Positions 1-9,996 of a stretch of 64,000 nt of DNA are shown here, piece by piece; within the stretch, counting starts at the first letter, position 1, and each line of letters starts with the position of its first letter. This DNA is from Selaginella moellendorffii. Taxonomy: Eukaryota; Streptophyta; Lycopodiopsida; Selaginellales; Selaginellaceae. Location: positions 406,400 through 470,399 of the forward strand of contig NW_003314271.1 of NCBI RefSeq assembly GCF_000143415.4, in the 5' to 3' direction. The notes under the pieces were generated by a model. That model was not told the origin of the DNA. It saw only the letters and a program-made list of their open reading frames with translations, and made no database searches. The position numbers were made by a program, and so were the translations under genes.

Positions 1-1072
1 TACGTGGAATAAAAACTCGCGATCCCTTGAATTGTCCCGTGATAATTTCACAATCTAAAACGTTTTGAGATGCTTGCTTGAGAATGAGGCAAGTGCCATT
101 GCATAAACCAATTTGTGGAGATATGTTCCTAAGAAGAATCAAAATCACATTTTGTTTTAGAATTAATTTGTGTGGTGGTAGTCCCGATGGGGTGATTGAA
201 TTTAAGAATTCAATTGGGAACTCTTCCGGGTGATTTGAGTCAACTGTGTCAATGCTCAAATAAACATATGGATCACCTGGTAGTCTTTCAACAATGTCAT
301 TATTTATTCTGAATGTGTCGTCATTGAGTGGGGTGAGAATAACCTTTGATGCAGCTGTATAAGTATTTGTAATATCATCGGTATTTGGGAAAACAAAGTT
401 TACAACAGATGTAGTGATAGATAATGCATGTGGTATTTTGATAATATCTGGTGGGAGACATGGCAACTGTAAACTACTATCACCGTTGCCAAGTTTGAGA
501 AGCCATTCAGAAAAACAAAGATTACTTGAACGCATATTCTTTGTTAATGTTAGTGTTGTAAAGAGTGACCATAGTCTATTCATTTTAACTGAGCTTGAAA
601 TAATAGAAGTTCTATGGCCATGGGGAACAACAGGAAGGGTTTGACGAAAGTCACCACTTGTAATCACTATAACGCCTCCAAATGGTTTAGAATTACATTT
701 GAGATGTTTTAAACATTTATCAACCACAGAGAAAGCATGTGTATGAACCATACTAATTTCATCCCATATGAGAACATTTGCTTGTTTAATGGTTTTTCCA
801 GCATCACTATTAATTGTTAAAGCAGAGACAGAAGTTTCATTTAAAGGAACAGGAAGTTTAAAAGTCATATGTGCCGTTTGACCATATTTTAGCAAAATGC
901 TTGCAATCCCAGTCCATGCCATACTGATTACTTTTATTTTTTTTAATTGTAATGCTGTAATGATGGTATTAAGTAGAAAAGTTTTTCCAGTACCACCAGG
1001 TCCATCAATAAAGAAACATTGATGTTGGTTAGTATCAATGGCATTTATAATGAGTTCAAAAATATAACGTTG
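1..1072 (-). CDS. Helitron PIF1-like helicase region (C-terminal part of RepHel, truncated at window edge)
   Basis: My translation of the minus strand from 1072 down to base 1 stays open in the frame of the upstream Rep ORF. It contains a Walker A motif GPGGTGKT (about 980-1003), a Walker B-like LIWDEISM (about 747-770), a GDFRQTLPV motif (about 625-655), and near the edge LLRNISP...GLCNGT, a signature of Helitron/PIF1 helicases. It unwinds DNA during rolling-circle transposition. It has no start codon of its own and is separated from Rep only by TAA at 1073-1075. The end of the helicase lies outside the window. Confidence 0.88.
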
Positions 1073-4000
1073 TTAATAACTGAATTGATTTATGTTTGCA
1101 TTTATTTGGTCTTGTGATGGGTCAGGGATCTTTGTATTAAGCATGTGTTTGATAATGGGAGTAAGAGTTGGGAGTGGTAAACCAAAATCACAATTAGATT
1201 TATTGTGTAGTTGGAATTTTGAATTGATATCGACTAAAGCAATGTCAAAATAGTTTATGTCATTTCTAGCATAATCCTCAGACATATCAATTTTGAATTG
1301 ATCCCATAATAGATTTGGATCTTTTGGTGAACAATACAAACAAATAAAAACAAATAACAGTCTTAATTGGGATGGCATTTTAAAAGTAGAAGCTTCTTGC
1401 ATGCAGCGTTGCCATTCTGAATCATCTGCTAAAAGTCCCATTGCCATAGCTGCTTGTTTAAAAGAGGAGAAAGTAACACCTTCGACAGTACATATATCCT
1501 CAAATGATATAGCACCTTTTTTATAGAGTAATATAAGCCGTAAGTGGTATAACTCACTATTAGAAGGAGATATGGAATACATTCTTGGTATGAGTTTAGC
1601 TTTTCGCTGGCGTAATTGCCATCTATGAGAGGATTTGTTATATGTGTAATATAATGGAATTTGAGCATATGTATATTGCCTTGCATTAGTATCTTGCATG
1701 TTTAAATTGAACCATTGTGTAAGCATTGTTCCATTTTGAGTGGCTCTTTCTAGTGCTTCTTGTTCATGACCTGGTCTGAAATAAACGTTTTGAAAATTGG
1801 GTAAATGAACTGGAAGGCGTATAATAGTTAGTGATTTATCATGCATATGAAACTTAAATATACGCCACATGGCTTCAGGAGCAGAAATATATCGAGCATC
1901 GACAAAACTTGAGATTTCGTCCCAATTTAAAGTCCCTCGTTCTTCAGATGCAGTTAGGAATTCTAATGTTGCACAGTCATAACCTTTGTATACATATTGA
2001 AATAAATATTTAATACTTTTAATAGAAGCACAGATCTCTACATTGATGTGTGCTTGATATTTCTTACAAAGGTATTTATTATAAGGAACAACCCATCTGT
2101 TGTCAATAGTACAACCATTTTTTATGAAAGTGCACCCGTTATTGGGACGGTAGTAATCAGGATAACCATCAACACAATAAATGGTTTCAACATTAAATTC
2201 TTTTGGATAATTCTTAGAGCATTTGTTATTTTCCATGCAAGGGCTTCTAGGATTTAAATTACCACATGGACCATGTATCATATGATTTATAATTATGTTA
2301 TGCAATTCTGGTTCTAACAGTGGGTGTGGCAACTGTGCAGTGACAAATTCATCAACTGAGTCTCGATTTCTTATCTTATCTTCGCTTGATAACATTGCTA
2401 AGAAATGACAATGAGGCAAACCTCTTTTCTGGAATTCAATAACATAAACATATGCGATGCACTTCCCAAAAATTCCTTTGATACTTATGTCATGTAGGAA
2501 TTCTTTAAGCTTTAAGTTGAAAACTCTTGAAATAAGATCAGGTCGATCCTCAGGTGATTCATTCAACTGTAAGTTTTGCACAATTTCAGGCCACTTTGGG
2601 TTGCATGTAAATGTAATAAATAAGTCAGGTTTTCCAAAATGTGTGACAATAGCAATAGCATCTTGATAATGTTGTTGCATTGCTCGTGGGCTACCAGGAA
2701 ATGTAGAAGGCAAAATTACAATTTTTCCAGGTTCAGCATTATTAGTAGCAGCTCTGTTGCTAACATAGTCCATAAGACCTGTGTAGTAATCCACTTTTAA
2801 GTGTTTTTGATGAGTGCGAAAGAAATTAAGGTTGTTAGATTCAACCTTTACATAAGCATCAACTATAAATTGTTGAGTGAGTTTCCCAGCATGTAGCAAT
2901 TGATCATAAAGGAAAGAGTTGCCAATGCTATCTCGTTGAGATAATCGATATGCATAGTACTGGAGTAGCGTTACATGCAACTCATTGTGATAGATTTTTT
3001 CATGCCAACCTTTATCACCAAATGGTAAAAGTAAAGGATAAACCATAGGATCACAATTTTCATTACGAATAGAGATTTTTATTGGCTGTGAGTTATATGG
3101 ATGTATGCATATTTCTCTGTCAAGAGATGGCTCACCCTCATCAATAGCGAAAACAATAGCAACATCATTAGTCTGTGGTAAATTATAACGATGTAGATTA
3201 GTACTTTCACTTCTAACAATCATGTAAACACCACGTTTTGGGGTTCCATTGCAAATTGAGCGATGTTGTTCTTGTGATTCAAGATTATACATCATTTGAA
3301 AAGCTTGTGCATACGGGTTTATTATTCTTAGCAAGTTATCTAATTGTAATAATAAATTAGAATCACAATTTGTGTTGAATGGGTTTTGCTTTCTAATATT
3401 TGTAGCCTCAGAAGTGTCAAGCATGTAAAGTTGTCCATATGATGGTGGCACGTTAGCTGCAGGATATGCTGAAGCAATTTTGTGATAAATTTGACCATGT
3501 ATTCTAAAGCAATATGGGCCTTTACCACTTAAATTATCAATATTAGCACCCATTGATGCAAAAGCCAAAGCACTGTTGAAATTTCTTATGTTAATTTTAA
3601 AATTAGAGTTTCTATTTTCATTAAAAAGCATACGCAATATAGTAGGTAAAGATGAAAGCTGGGGAAGGGAAACCTTTCCATTCTGGCAGCACATTGATCT
3701 TGACTCATTTTCAAAATGTAATGCACCACAAAAGACACATATAGATGACATATTTCCAATATTAAACAGTTGTATTGTATGGTCATTATAATTCTTTTGA
3801 TGTGCTAATTTATAGATAGTATAACTGTGATGATTACATGTATTTGTATTAGTTTCATTAGCATTTTCAAGGTTTATATTTGTATGACCTTCATTAGCAT
3901 ATGCTATGTTTGTATTAGCATTGTCGAGATTTGAAGTAATTTTTGCATTAGCATGTTCAAGGTCTAGATTAGTTTCTTCATTACCATATGCAAGGTTGTT

Positions 4001-4084
4001 GTGAATATGATTATATGTGCTAGTGTCAATAGTTGGAGGCAAATGGTGACATATGCCTCTTAATACTTCGCGAAGCCGAGGCAT
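1073..4084 (-). CDS. Helitron Rep/HUH endonuclease region (N-terminal part of RepHel)
   Basis: A 1003-residue ORF from an ATG. It nicks DNA and starts rolling-circle transposition in the nucleus (family knowledge). Seen directly: the helitron-like N-terminal region in the middle, an HUH motif of the form GLPHCHFL near residue 555-560, and the Rep tyrosine region YLFQYVYKGYD near residue 690-700, with the expected hydrophobic and tyrosine residues. The first 110 residues carry a low-complexity Asn-rich repeat, see 3835-3995. The ORF ends at an ochre codon directly before the helicase domain, and the frame does not change there. Translation would therefore give Rep without helicase unless the stop is read through. 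It may be a young, singly disabled copy or a sequencing error. Confidence 0.9.
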   Translation of the reverse strand: MPRLREVLRGICHHLPPTIDTSTYNHIHNNLAYGNEETNLDLEHANAKITSNLDNANTNIAYANEGHTNINLENANETNTNTCNHHSYTIYKLAHQKNYNDHTIQLFNIGNMSSICVFCGALHFENESRSMCCQNGKVSLPQLSSLPTILRMLFNENRNSNFKINIRNFNSALAFASMGANIDNLSGKGPYCFRIHGQIYHKIASAYPAANVPPSYGQLYMLDTSEATNIRKQNPFNTNCDSNLLLQLDNLLRIINPYAQAFQMMYNLESQEQHRSICNGTPKRGVYMIVRSESTNLHRYNLPQTNDVAIVFAIDEGEPSLDREICIHPYNSQPIKISIRNENCDPMVYPLLLPFGDKGWHEKIYHNELHVTLLQYYAYRLSQRDSIGNSFLYDQLLHAGKLTQQFIVDAYVKVESNNLNFFRTHQKHLKVDYYTGLMDYVSNRAATNNAEPGKIVILPSTFPGSPRAMQQHYQDAIAIVTHFGKPDLFITFTCNPKWPEIVQNLQLNESPEDRPDLISRVFNLKLKEFLHDISIKGIFGKCIAYVYVIEFQKRGLPHCHFLAMLSSEDKIRNRDSVDEFVTAQLPHPLLEPELHNIIINHMIHGPCGNLNPRSPCMENNKCSKNYPKEFNVETIYCVDGYPDYYRPNNGCTFIKNGCTIDNRWVVPYNKYLCKKYQAHINVEICASIKSIKYLFQYVYKGYDCATLEFLTASEERGTLNWDEISSFVDARYISAPEAMWRIFKFHMHDKSLTIIRLPVHLPNFQNVYFRPGHEQEALERATQNGTMLTQWFNLNMQDTNARQYTYAQIPLYYTYNKSSHRWQLRQRKAKLIPRMYSISPSNSELYHLRLILLYKKGAISFEDICTVEGVTFSSFKQAAMAMGLLADDSEWQRCMQEASTFKMPSQLRLLFVFICLYCSPKDPNLLWDQFKIDMSEDYARNDINYFDIALVDINSKFQLHNKSNCDFGLPLPTLTPIIKHMLNTKIPDPSQDQINANINQFSY
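3835..3995 (-). repeat. Coding minisatellite in the Helitron N-terminus
   Basis: The DNA repeats variants of a unit that includes ttcattagcat(atgc)...gtattagcatt. It encodes repeated Asn-rich blocks such as NLDNANTNIAYANE and NLENANETNTNT. About three imperfect copies are visible and all preserve the reading frame. Confidence 0.6.
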
Positions 4085-4701
4085 ATTTGCTAGGGATGAT
4101 AAATGAGATGAAATAACCTATCTAGTGTCAAAGCACTTATCTTAACATTTTCAGAGATTCTAAGTAAAAGCCAGAACTCGCCTTCTTCTTACACTGGAAA
4201 AAAAAATTTAAAAAAATAAAAACGAAGACTATACAATGAGAGCACAATCTGTACACACCTTAATCTGTAAACAAAAGAGACTAATCTAGCAACCAATAAA
4301 ACCTAGACACAGGACTGGCACACCTTTTCCAGGGCGTGGTGAGCAACTGTGAGAGGTGGGTGGGGTTTGCAAGTTAGAGAACTCACCTTGGGCTTGTTCT
4401 CTCTCGCAAAAGGACAGCAACTGCAAACTCTCTGATGGTTCTGGCTGTGAAGGCTGGCTCTGGCTTCAGCTCTACCACTGGATAGCATCCACAAACCCAA
4501 ATGAAGACATTTCAAATTTTCACAGCACACAAAAATCCAGATTGTTGGGGTTGGGGGCCAAATTAGCGGCTGCTGGGCTGACTGTGAACACAGACCTTTG
4601 CAGGAAGAAGCACAATTGCTGCGATTGCCACTGATCCGGCAAGCAAGCGTTCCAGCAAGCAAGCGTTAGCTCAATTGCGGCAGGGCATCCAGGGCGAGCT
4701 A
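4085..4701. other. Intergenic, no gene recognised
   Basis: Region between the Helitron start codon and the first 91-bp repeat. Short open frames occur on both strands at 4300-4660 but none shows a recognisable domain or a conserved copy elsewhere in the window. A poly-A-rich stretch lies at 4198-4220. The Helitron 5' terminus is probably in this interval but I cannot place it. Confidence 0.4.
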
Positions 4702-4792
4702 AGAAGAACGGGCACGGGGGCAGGACACCACTGGCACACGTGTCGCTGTGCCTTCTTCTCCCGCCCCACGCGGCTTGGCCGCCTCCCATTGG
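4702..4792 (+). repeat. 91-bp direct repeat, copy 1 (flanks UGT fragment)
   Basis: From agaagaacgggcacgggggc to gccgcctcccattgg. By eye it matches 5341-5431 at all but one base (cac versus cat). Confidence 0.9.
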
Positions 4793-5340
4793 TCCCTGAA
4801 TTCCCTCGCTCTCGCCTTTCGAGCTTTGTCGCTAAAGATCCTCGCAATGGCCTCAGCAATCTCCTCCCGCTTCACAAACACGTCGGAGCTCCTCCCGTCC
4901 GAAACTTCCACCCCGATGCGGCACCTCTCCGCCATGATCTTGCGGTTGAGCCCCTCCTCGTATATCCGAGGCCAGCAGATGATCGGCACGCCGCTGGAGA
5001 CGCTCTCCAGGACCGAGTTCCATCCGCAGTGGCTCACGAATCCAGCCACTGCCCTGTGCGCCAGAACTTCTCTCTGCGGCGCCCATGAAACCACCAGGTC
5101 TCGTCCCTTGGTCCGCTCGACGAAGTTCTTGTAGAAGTCACTGTTCTTCACCAGGACTGTCGTGTCGCCCTCGTCCACGAACTGGGGCGGCCTGACTGTG
5201 AGCAAGAACGGCACCTTGCTCGCCTCCAAACCGAGCGCGAGCTCCTCGAATTCCTCCTGCGAAAGCTTCGCTATGCTGCTGCCGAATGCGACATAGAGGA
5301 CTGAGTCTGGCTCCTGGGTGTCGAGCCAGTCGAGGCATTC
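4793..5340 (-). pseudogene. UDP-glycosyltransferase C-terminal fragment
   Basis: The minus-strand translation gives the C-terminal half of a family 1 plant UGT (small-molecule glycosylation, cytosol). It begins at ECLDWLDTQEPDSVLYVAFGS and runs through the PSPG box, WAPQREVLAHRAVAGFVSHCGWNS, to a terminal helix region. The N-terminal acceptor domain with its catalytic His is absent. The open frame extends into both flanking 91-bp repeats, so the 267-codon ORF is a chimera of repeat, UGT and repeat. There is no N-terminal exon nearby. I read it as a captured or residual gene piece. The intact UGT at 33953-35326 is a related family member, not an obvious direct source. Confidence 0.8.
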
Positions 5341-5431
5341 AGAAGAACGGGCACGGGGGCAGGACACCACTGGCACACGTGTCGCTGTGCCTTCTTCTCC
5401 CGCCCCATGCGGCTTGGCCGCCTCCCATTGG
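5341..5431 (+). repeat. 91-bp direct repeat, copy 2 (flanks UGT fragment)
   Basis: Second copy of the 4702-4792 repeat in the same orientation. The two copies exactly bracket the UGT-derived sequence. After this copy the sequence continues with gccgggagcaaacatc, which is not found after copy 1. Confidence 0.9.
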
Positions 5432-8400
5432 CCGGGAGCAAACATCAGAAAAATTTCTCGCGCAACCATGGCTACCGACCCTGGCCCGGGCCTGGGATCC
5501 AACGGCCGGCGAGCCTCCCCACTATCGCTTTATATGTATAGATATATATATATATTAATTGAGTTTGTATAGAAGTTTATGCAGAATAGAAATGCAGACT
5601 ACAGTTGGGATATATATAAATTTCACAACTATGTAATGATCTGAAAGGAAAATACTAGACTTTTGCAAAGCACACTCAAGAACAACAAAATAACTCCAAT
5701 GTTGTGTTTACCAATCTCTGGCAGCTCTCCAAGATTTACAATGTATAGTCTGGACTTTGGATGGGGGAAACCAGCCGCTGTTTGACACGCTACGAAGCTG
5801 TGGAACGGCTTCTACTTCTACGACCCGTCACCGAGAGGTGGGAAAGCCATTGAAGTCACGGTGTTCCTTCCTCCTGAAACAATGGCGAAGTTCAGTGAGA
5901 AAGTCAAAACGAATTAATCCTGTGTACCACCTTACGTGTTAATATCCAGAGTCTATCGTCTCGTCTGCTTGTGTGACATGACTTGACTCCAATCAATCCG
6001 TGCGTGCTGTTTAGAATATAATATCCCCGAGCCTCTAGGAGTCCCTGTGCTGCTTTGCTTGTCACTGCGAGTTCGGGCTTGGATCTTCGACGGGGTGAAG
6101 ATGAAAATGGACAACTTTTAAGTGAAAATCACCGAGGTACATCTTCTCTCGCCTGCAAATCCCACTGAGAGGTGTCAGCTCCCCTTCACAACATTCGCTC
6201 TAATGTAAAAGAGGGACTCCATGCCATTCCTTCAAAGAGTAGCGTTCTATGAATCCACTGGTAAAGACGCAGATCTCCAACAGGGATCATACCGAACGCT
6301 GCCGCAAATGGGAGGATTTCCTCACACCAGAATGGCCGCCATTCAAGAACACGTCTGGATGGAAGCTCGACGAAATATTTCGACTTCTTGGTGATTGGGA
6401 GCGGTGTTGCTGGCCTTCGGTATACGCAACGTTGCCAGGTTGCGTCCGGTGGGGCGTCTTCTCCGACCTCATGAGCTCGGCTTGGCACAGGGCCTGGTAA
6501 GCCAGCATCTCCTGCTTCGCCTAGGCCTCGTTGATCCTACCATTACTCTCGCCCCTGTTACTTACCACGCACAGGCTCTCACGGGAATGCCCACACAACC
6601 GTGTCCGACCAGAGTAGCCATGGAGCCCTAGGAGTGCATGGCATCTTGTCACCACGCCCTCTTCCCTTCCCGGCCACGCGTGCATCCCGCCCATTGGCCG
6701 CCACAACATTGAGCCGATATTCCCGCTAACCATGGCCACCGGTCCTGGCCCGAGCCTGGGCTGGCCTCCCCTTGCCGAGAACCATGGCTTCCGAGGCTGC
6801 CCCGGGCCTGGGATCGGACGGCTGCGGGGGTGTGGGTTCTTCGTTCTTATTATTATAGATATTACTCAAAGCCAAGAAAAAAAAGGAGAAAGCTTCCATG
6901 TTTGCTTTTCTTTCTTTTCCTATTTTGTTTCAGTTTTTTTTTTTTTTCCAGCTTGAGTTGCTGCAGGAGCTGGTGTGCGAGTGATCAAATGCCAGGTTCG
7001 CTCGATTTTAAAAACTCCACTCTTCTGTTTTGATGCTTATCTCCAACTCTTGTCTCGAGTGACAAAACAGATGTTCTTGAGAGGCACCACCACGCAGATC
7101 ATGAACGCTATCCAAAGCTTTACTTGTAGATAGTTTCATACCATTTGCTTGTCGATAGTTTCCAAGTTCCACGCAAAAGATCCAGGCAAGTTTTCATTTT
7201 TGTTCGTTTTGCTCTCTTTTTCTTCTTGAATGTTTTTTTCTTTTTTTAAACGTTTTTTCATCTTGAGTTGCTGCAGGAAGGAGCCCGTCTACGAGTGGCA
7301 TCAAATGCGAGGTTCGGAAAGCCTTCTTCAAACTCTTCACTCTTATCTGATGAAGCCGGTTGGACACATGCAAAGGAAGCATGGCTTGGACACCCCCAAA
7401 TCAAGCTATCGGTTTCAACTCCCTTTCCGGATGAGAGCATTTACTTGTTTTCCATGCGGCTGTACAACGGTATGCTCGAAAGCTGGTCGGGAATTCTGGG
7501 CAATGCCAACTTATTTTTGTTGGGCTTGTGTAAAGAGACCAGGAAAATTTGCGTATCGTATCTTATGAAGGACCAGCACTCTCCCGTCTGTAAACGTTGG
7601 AGATTTGGCAATCTTAGCTCACAAGTCAAAAGAAGTGAGGAAACGAAAATGCTAGACGTTATTTCGTGGACTTTCTGCCAAAAGAATCGACATCCAGGAA
7701 CAACACAGGCTCTAATATTTCTTAATTGTGTTTTCGCAACACAACACCAGTAGCAAAGTTTTAAGCTTGGAAGATGAACTGGCGCCTCAAAGACTTCAAT
7801 ACGGACGCGTCGCCCGCCACCATTGCTCCGTCACAGTTCGACTGCTGTAAAAATTTTCTTTTTCAGCTGCAGTCACTGCAAAAGCCAACAATAATGCTGA
7901 TTGTCACAATGTCAAAAAGTTGCAGTGTACGTAATGAAGCGGATAGCAAGACTTCCCATATCTCGCATATCTCTTCCATATATTTCATATCTTTTCATAT
8001 CTCGAATGTTGAAAGTCACCATCAGCAACTTTGGCCAGTGTGCAGGCTAGAAGCCGAAGACATCCCACATGCTATTCAGATGCCCACCCAGCCCACAGCT
8101 GGACTTCCACACACACAACACAGCCAGCTAAGGCCAGGCTATACAGGCTTTAGAGGAACGACTTCACTTATCTGCAAAAGCAATTGCATGGCACCGGTCC
8201 CATGACTGCTGCCGTGATTATAAAAACATCTATCTATCTATCTCGCTTTGTGGTAGAAATTCCATTTCGAGCATTTTCGTTTTATCGTTCTTAAAGTTCA
8301 AAATGATCATTACGCTACGAAAGAACGGAACCTGAATGCGACGGAACAATAAATGAAGGGAAGTGGCGTCGGTCACTCTCCCTCCAAATCTTAGATTTGT

Positions 8401-8635
8401 TTTCCGGACGAGAGCTTTACTTCTTTTCCGTGCCGCTTGTACGAGCATGGTCGCGTCACTTCGAACTTGTTTTCGTTTGGCTTGTACAGGCGTGAGCGAT
8501 CAATTCTTATATCTTATGGACAGGAAAGCTCTTCTTGTCTGAAATTGTTCAAGAATTGATTGAAGAATTGGTGATCCTAGCTCACAAGCGAGGAAACGGC
8601 TGTTATCTTGCAGAAATGAATCAAGACTCAAGAAC
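5432..8635. other. Gene-poor region with degenerate duplications
   Basis: I recognise no protein family here. Two pairs of diverged direct repeats are visible. About 6905-7035 resembles 7215-7350 (shared cttgagttgctgcagga, and catcaaatgc against gatcaaatgc). About 7395-7740 resembles 8375-8690 (shared tccgga-gagagc-tttact, ctagctcacaag and ctaatatttct-aattgtgtt). A GC-rich motif of the type accatggctaccgaccctgg...gggcctggga recurs at 5466, 6730 and 6782. A (TCTA)n tract lies at 8227-8243. Short open frames through 7268-7753 give no recognisable domain. Confidence 0.5.
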
Positions 8636-8831
8636 ACCACAGGTTCTAATATTTCTGAATTGTGTTTGCGCTCTTCTTTCACTCTTCCTCTCATAAAGTA
8701 TGGGATTGACCAAAATACACGAATATTTTGAATATATTCAACGTAACCTTCAAATATTTTTTATCTGGAAAGAATACCTTGGCACTTGACGGAAACGAAT
8801 ATTTTGAATATAACCTTCAAGAATACCTTGG

Positions 8832-8837
8832 CACGTG
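8832..8837 (+). promoter_or_regulatory. G-box (CACGTG) upstream of GGPPS-like gene
   Basis: CACGTG in the context ccttggcacgtgatggaac, 79 bp before the GGPPS start codon. A variant with cacttg lies about 50 bp further upstream. The phrase recurs twice in the second unit (18158-18163 and 18235-18240). G-boxes bind bZIP and bHLH factors; function here is inferred. Confidence 0.45.
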
Positions 8838-8915
8838 ATGGAACAATAAACTAAGTCCAGACTTGTGTTGGCACGAAAGGTCACAGCATCAAAGCTAAGC
8901 AGGAAAGTTTCAAGC

Positions 8916-9905
8916 ATGAACCAGCAGATCAATGGCCTCGTCCTCCCTCCGAGAATCCACTACCGCCGCGTCGCCGCCAGCGCCGCCCCCGGCACCACCA
9001 CCACCACCAAGTCCAGCAAGTTCGACTACGATCTCTATGTCAAGACCAAGCGCGAGGCCGTGTCCATCTCCCTCCACCGCGCTTTCCCCCCGCCGCTCAA
9101 GCAGCCCGAGACGCTCAAGATGCACGACGCAATGCGCTACGCGGTGGGCGGCGGGCGGCGGACGTGCCCCATCGCTTGCATCGCAGCGTGCGAGCTGGTG
9201 GGCGGCACCCAGGACGACGCCATGCCGGGAGCCTGCGCGCTTGAGATGATCAAGGCCAGCTTCTGCGTCCAGGACGATCTCCCGTCCATTGACGACTCGG
9301 AGCTCCGCCACGGCAAGCCCACCGTCCACCGCGCGTTTGGCATACCCACGGCGCTCTTCGCGGGAACCGCGCTGCTCGCGCTCGGCTTCGAGCACCTGGC
9401 GGCGCGCTACAGCGGCGATACGGCGGCGAGGATGGTGGCGGAGGTGGGCCGGGCTATCGGGTCAACGGGTCTGCTGGCCGGTCAAGCCGTGGACCTGGGC
9501 ATCGAGAACCCGGACCGCGGGGTAGAGCTGGAGACGCTCGAGTTCGTCCACCTCCACAAGACGTCGGCGCTGCTCGAGGCGTCGTTGGTGGCCGGGGCCA
9601 TTGCTGGTGGCGCGAGCGAGCAGGAGATTGAGGCGCTGAGAGCGTATGGACGGGTGACCGGGCTTCTCTACCAGATCGTGGATGATGTCGCGGACGCTAC
9701 CAAGACAATGGAGGAGCTCGGGAAGATCCCGGGCCAGGACGCGATGGCGGGCAAGAGCACGTATTCCACCATCTTGGGAGTGGACAAGTCGAGGGAGATG
9801 GTTGGGCAGCTGTTGGTGGAGGCCAAGGAACGATTGGGTGTGTTCGAGGAGACCAAGGCACTGCCGCTGATCCACCTAGCCGATCACTTTGCTAATTGGG
9901 CTTGA
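8916..9905 (+). CDS. Geranylgeranyl diphosphate synthase-like prenyltransferase
   Basis: Single exon, 329 residues from the ATG at 8916. An in-frame GTG 51 bp upstream is not a plausible plant start. Trans-isoprenyl diphosphate synthase fold. It would condense IPP with DMAPP/FPP to GGPP, precursor of diterpenoids, usually in plastids; the first 35-40 residues, rich in Ser, Thr, Arg and Ala, could be a transit peptide. Seen: first Asp-rich motif DDLPSID, the HLHKTSALL segment, second Asp-rich motif DDVAD and the downstream EELGK. Both metal-binding motifs are intact. Odd: the usual GKRVRP near the start of the fold reads GRRTCP, so an Arg normally used in IPP binding is Cys and a CxxxCxxxC run results. 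It converges on the AADC gene with 91 bp between stops. It could be a synthase or a heteromer subunit. Confidence 0.9.
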   Translation: MNQQINGLVLPPRIHYRRVAASAAPGTTTTTKSSKFDYDLYVKTKREAVSISLHRAFPPPLKQPETLKMHDAMRYAVGGGRRTCPIACIAACELVGGTQDDAMPGACALEMIKASFCVQDDLPSIDDSELRHGKPTVHRAFGIPTALFAGTALLALGFEHLAARYSGDTAARMVAEVGRAIGSTGLLAGQAVDLGIENPDRGVELETLEFVHLHKTSALLEASLVAGAIAGGASEQEIEALRAYGRVTGLLYQIVDDVADATKTMEELGKIPGQDAMAGKSTYSTILGVDKSREMVGQLLVEAKERLGVFEETKALPLIHLADHFANWA

Positions 9906-9996
9906 GACTTTAGTTTGGTATAATGACTATTGTTGTTTCTTATTATTATTATTATTATGAGTTTAACACAACAATAATAGAATCAACTGGAAATAA

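Larger units (their letters stand above)
1..4084 (-). mobile_element. Helitron (rolling-circle transposon), coding part, cut by window edge
   Basis: A single reading frame on the minus strand runs from 4084 to the window edge and combines a Helitron Rep (HUH endonuclease) region with a PIF1-type helicase, the order typical of autonomous Helitrons. It is interrupted only by TAA at 1073-1075. I could not place the transposon termini: no convincing 5' TC end is visible beyond 4084, and the 3' end with its hairpin and CTRR lies outside the window. The AT-rich composition differs from the GC-rich coding exons of the neighbouring host genes. Confidence 0.9.

Noticed and set aside
8865-8915. N-terminal extension of the GGPPS-like protein
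   Set aside because: It would start at GTG; the first ATG at 8916 is preferred in a plant gene.
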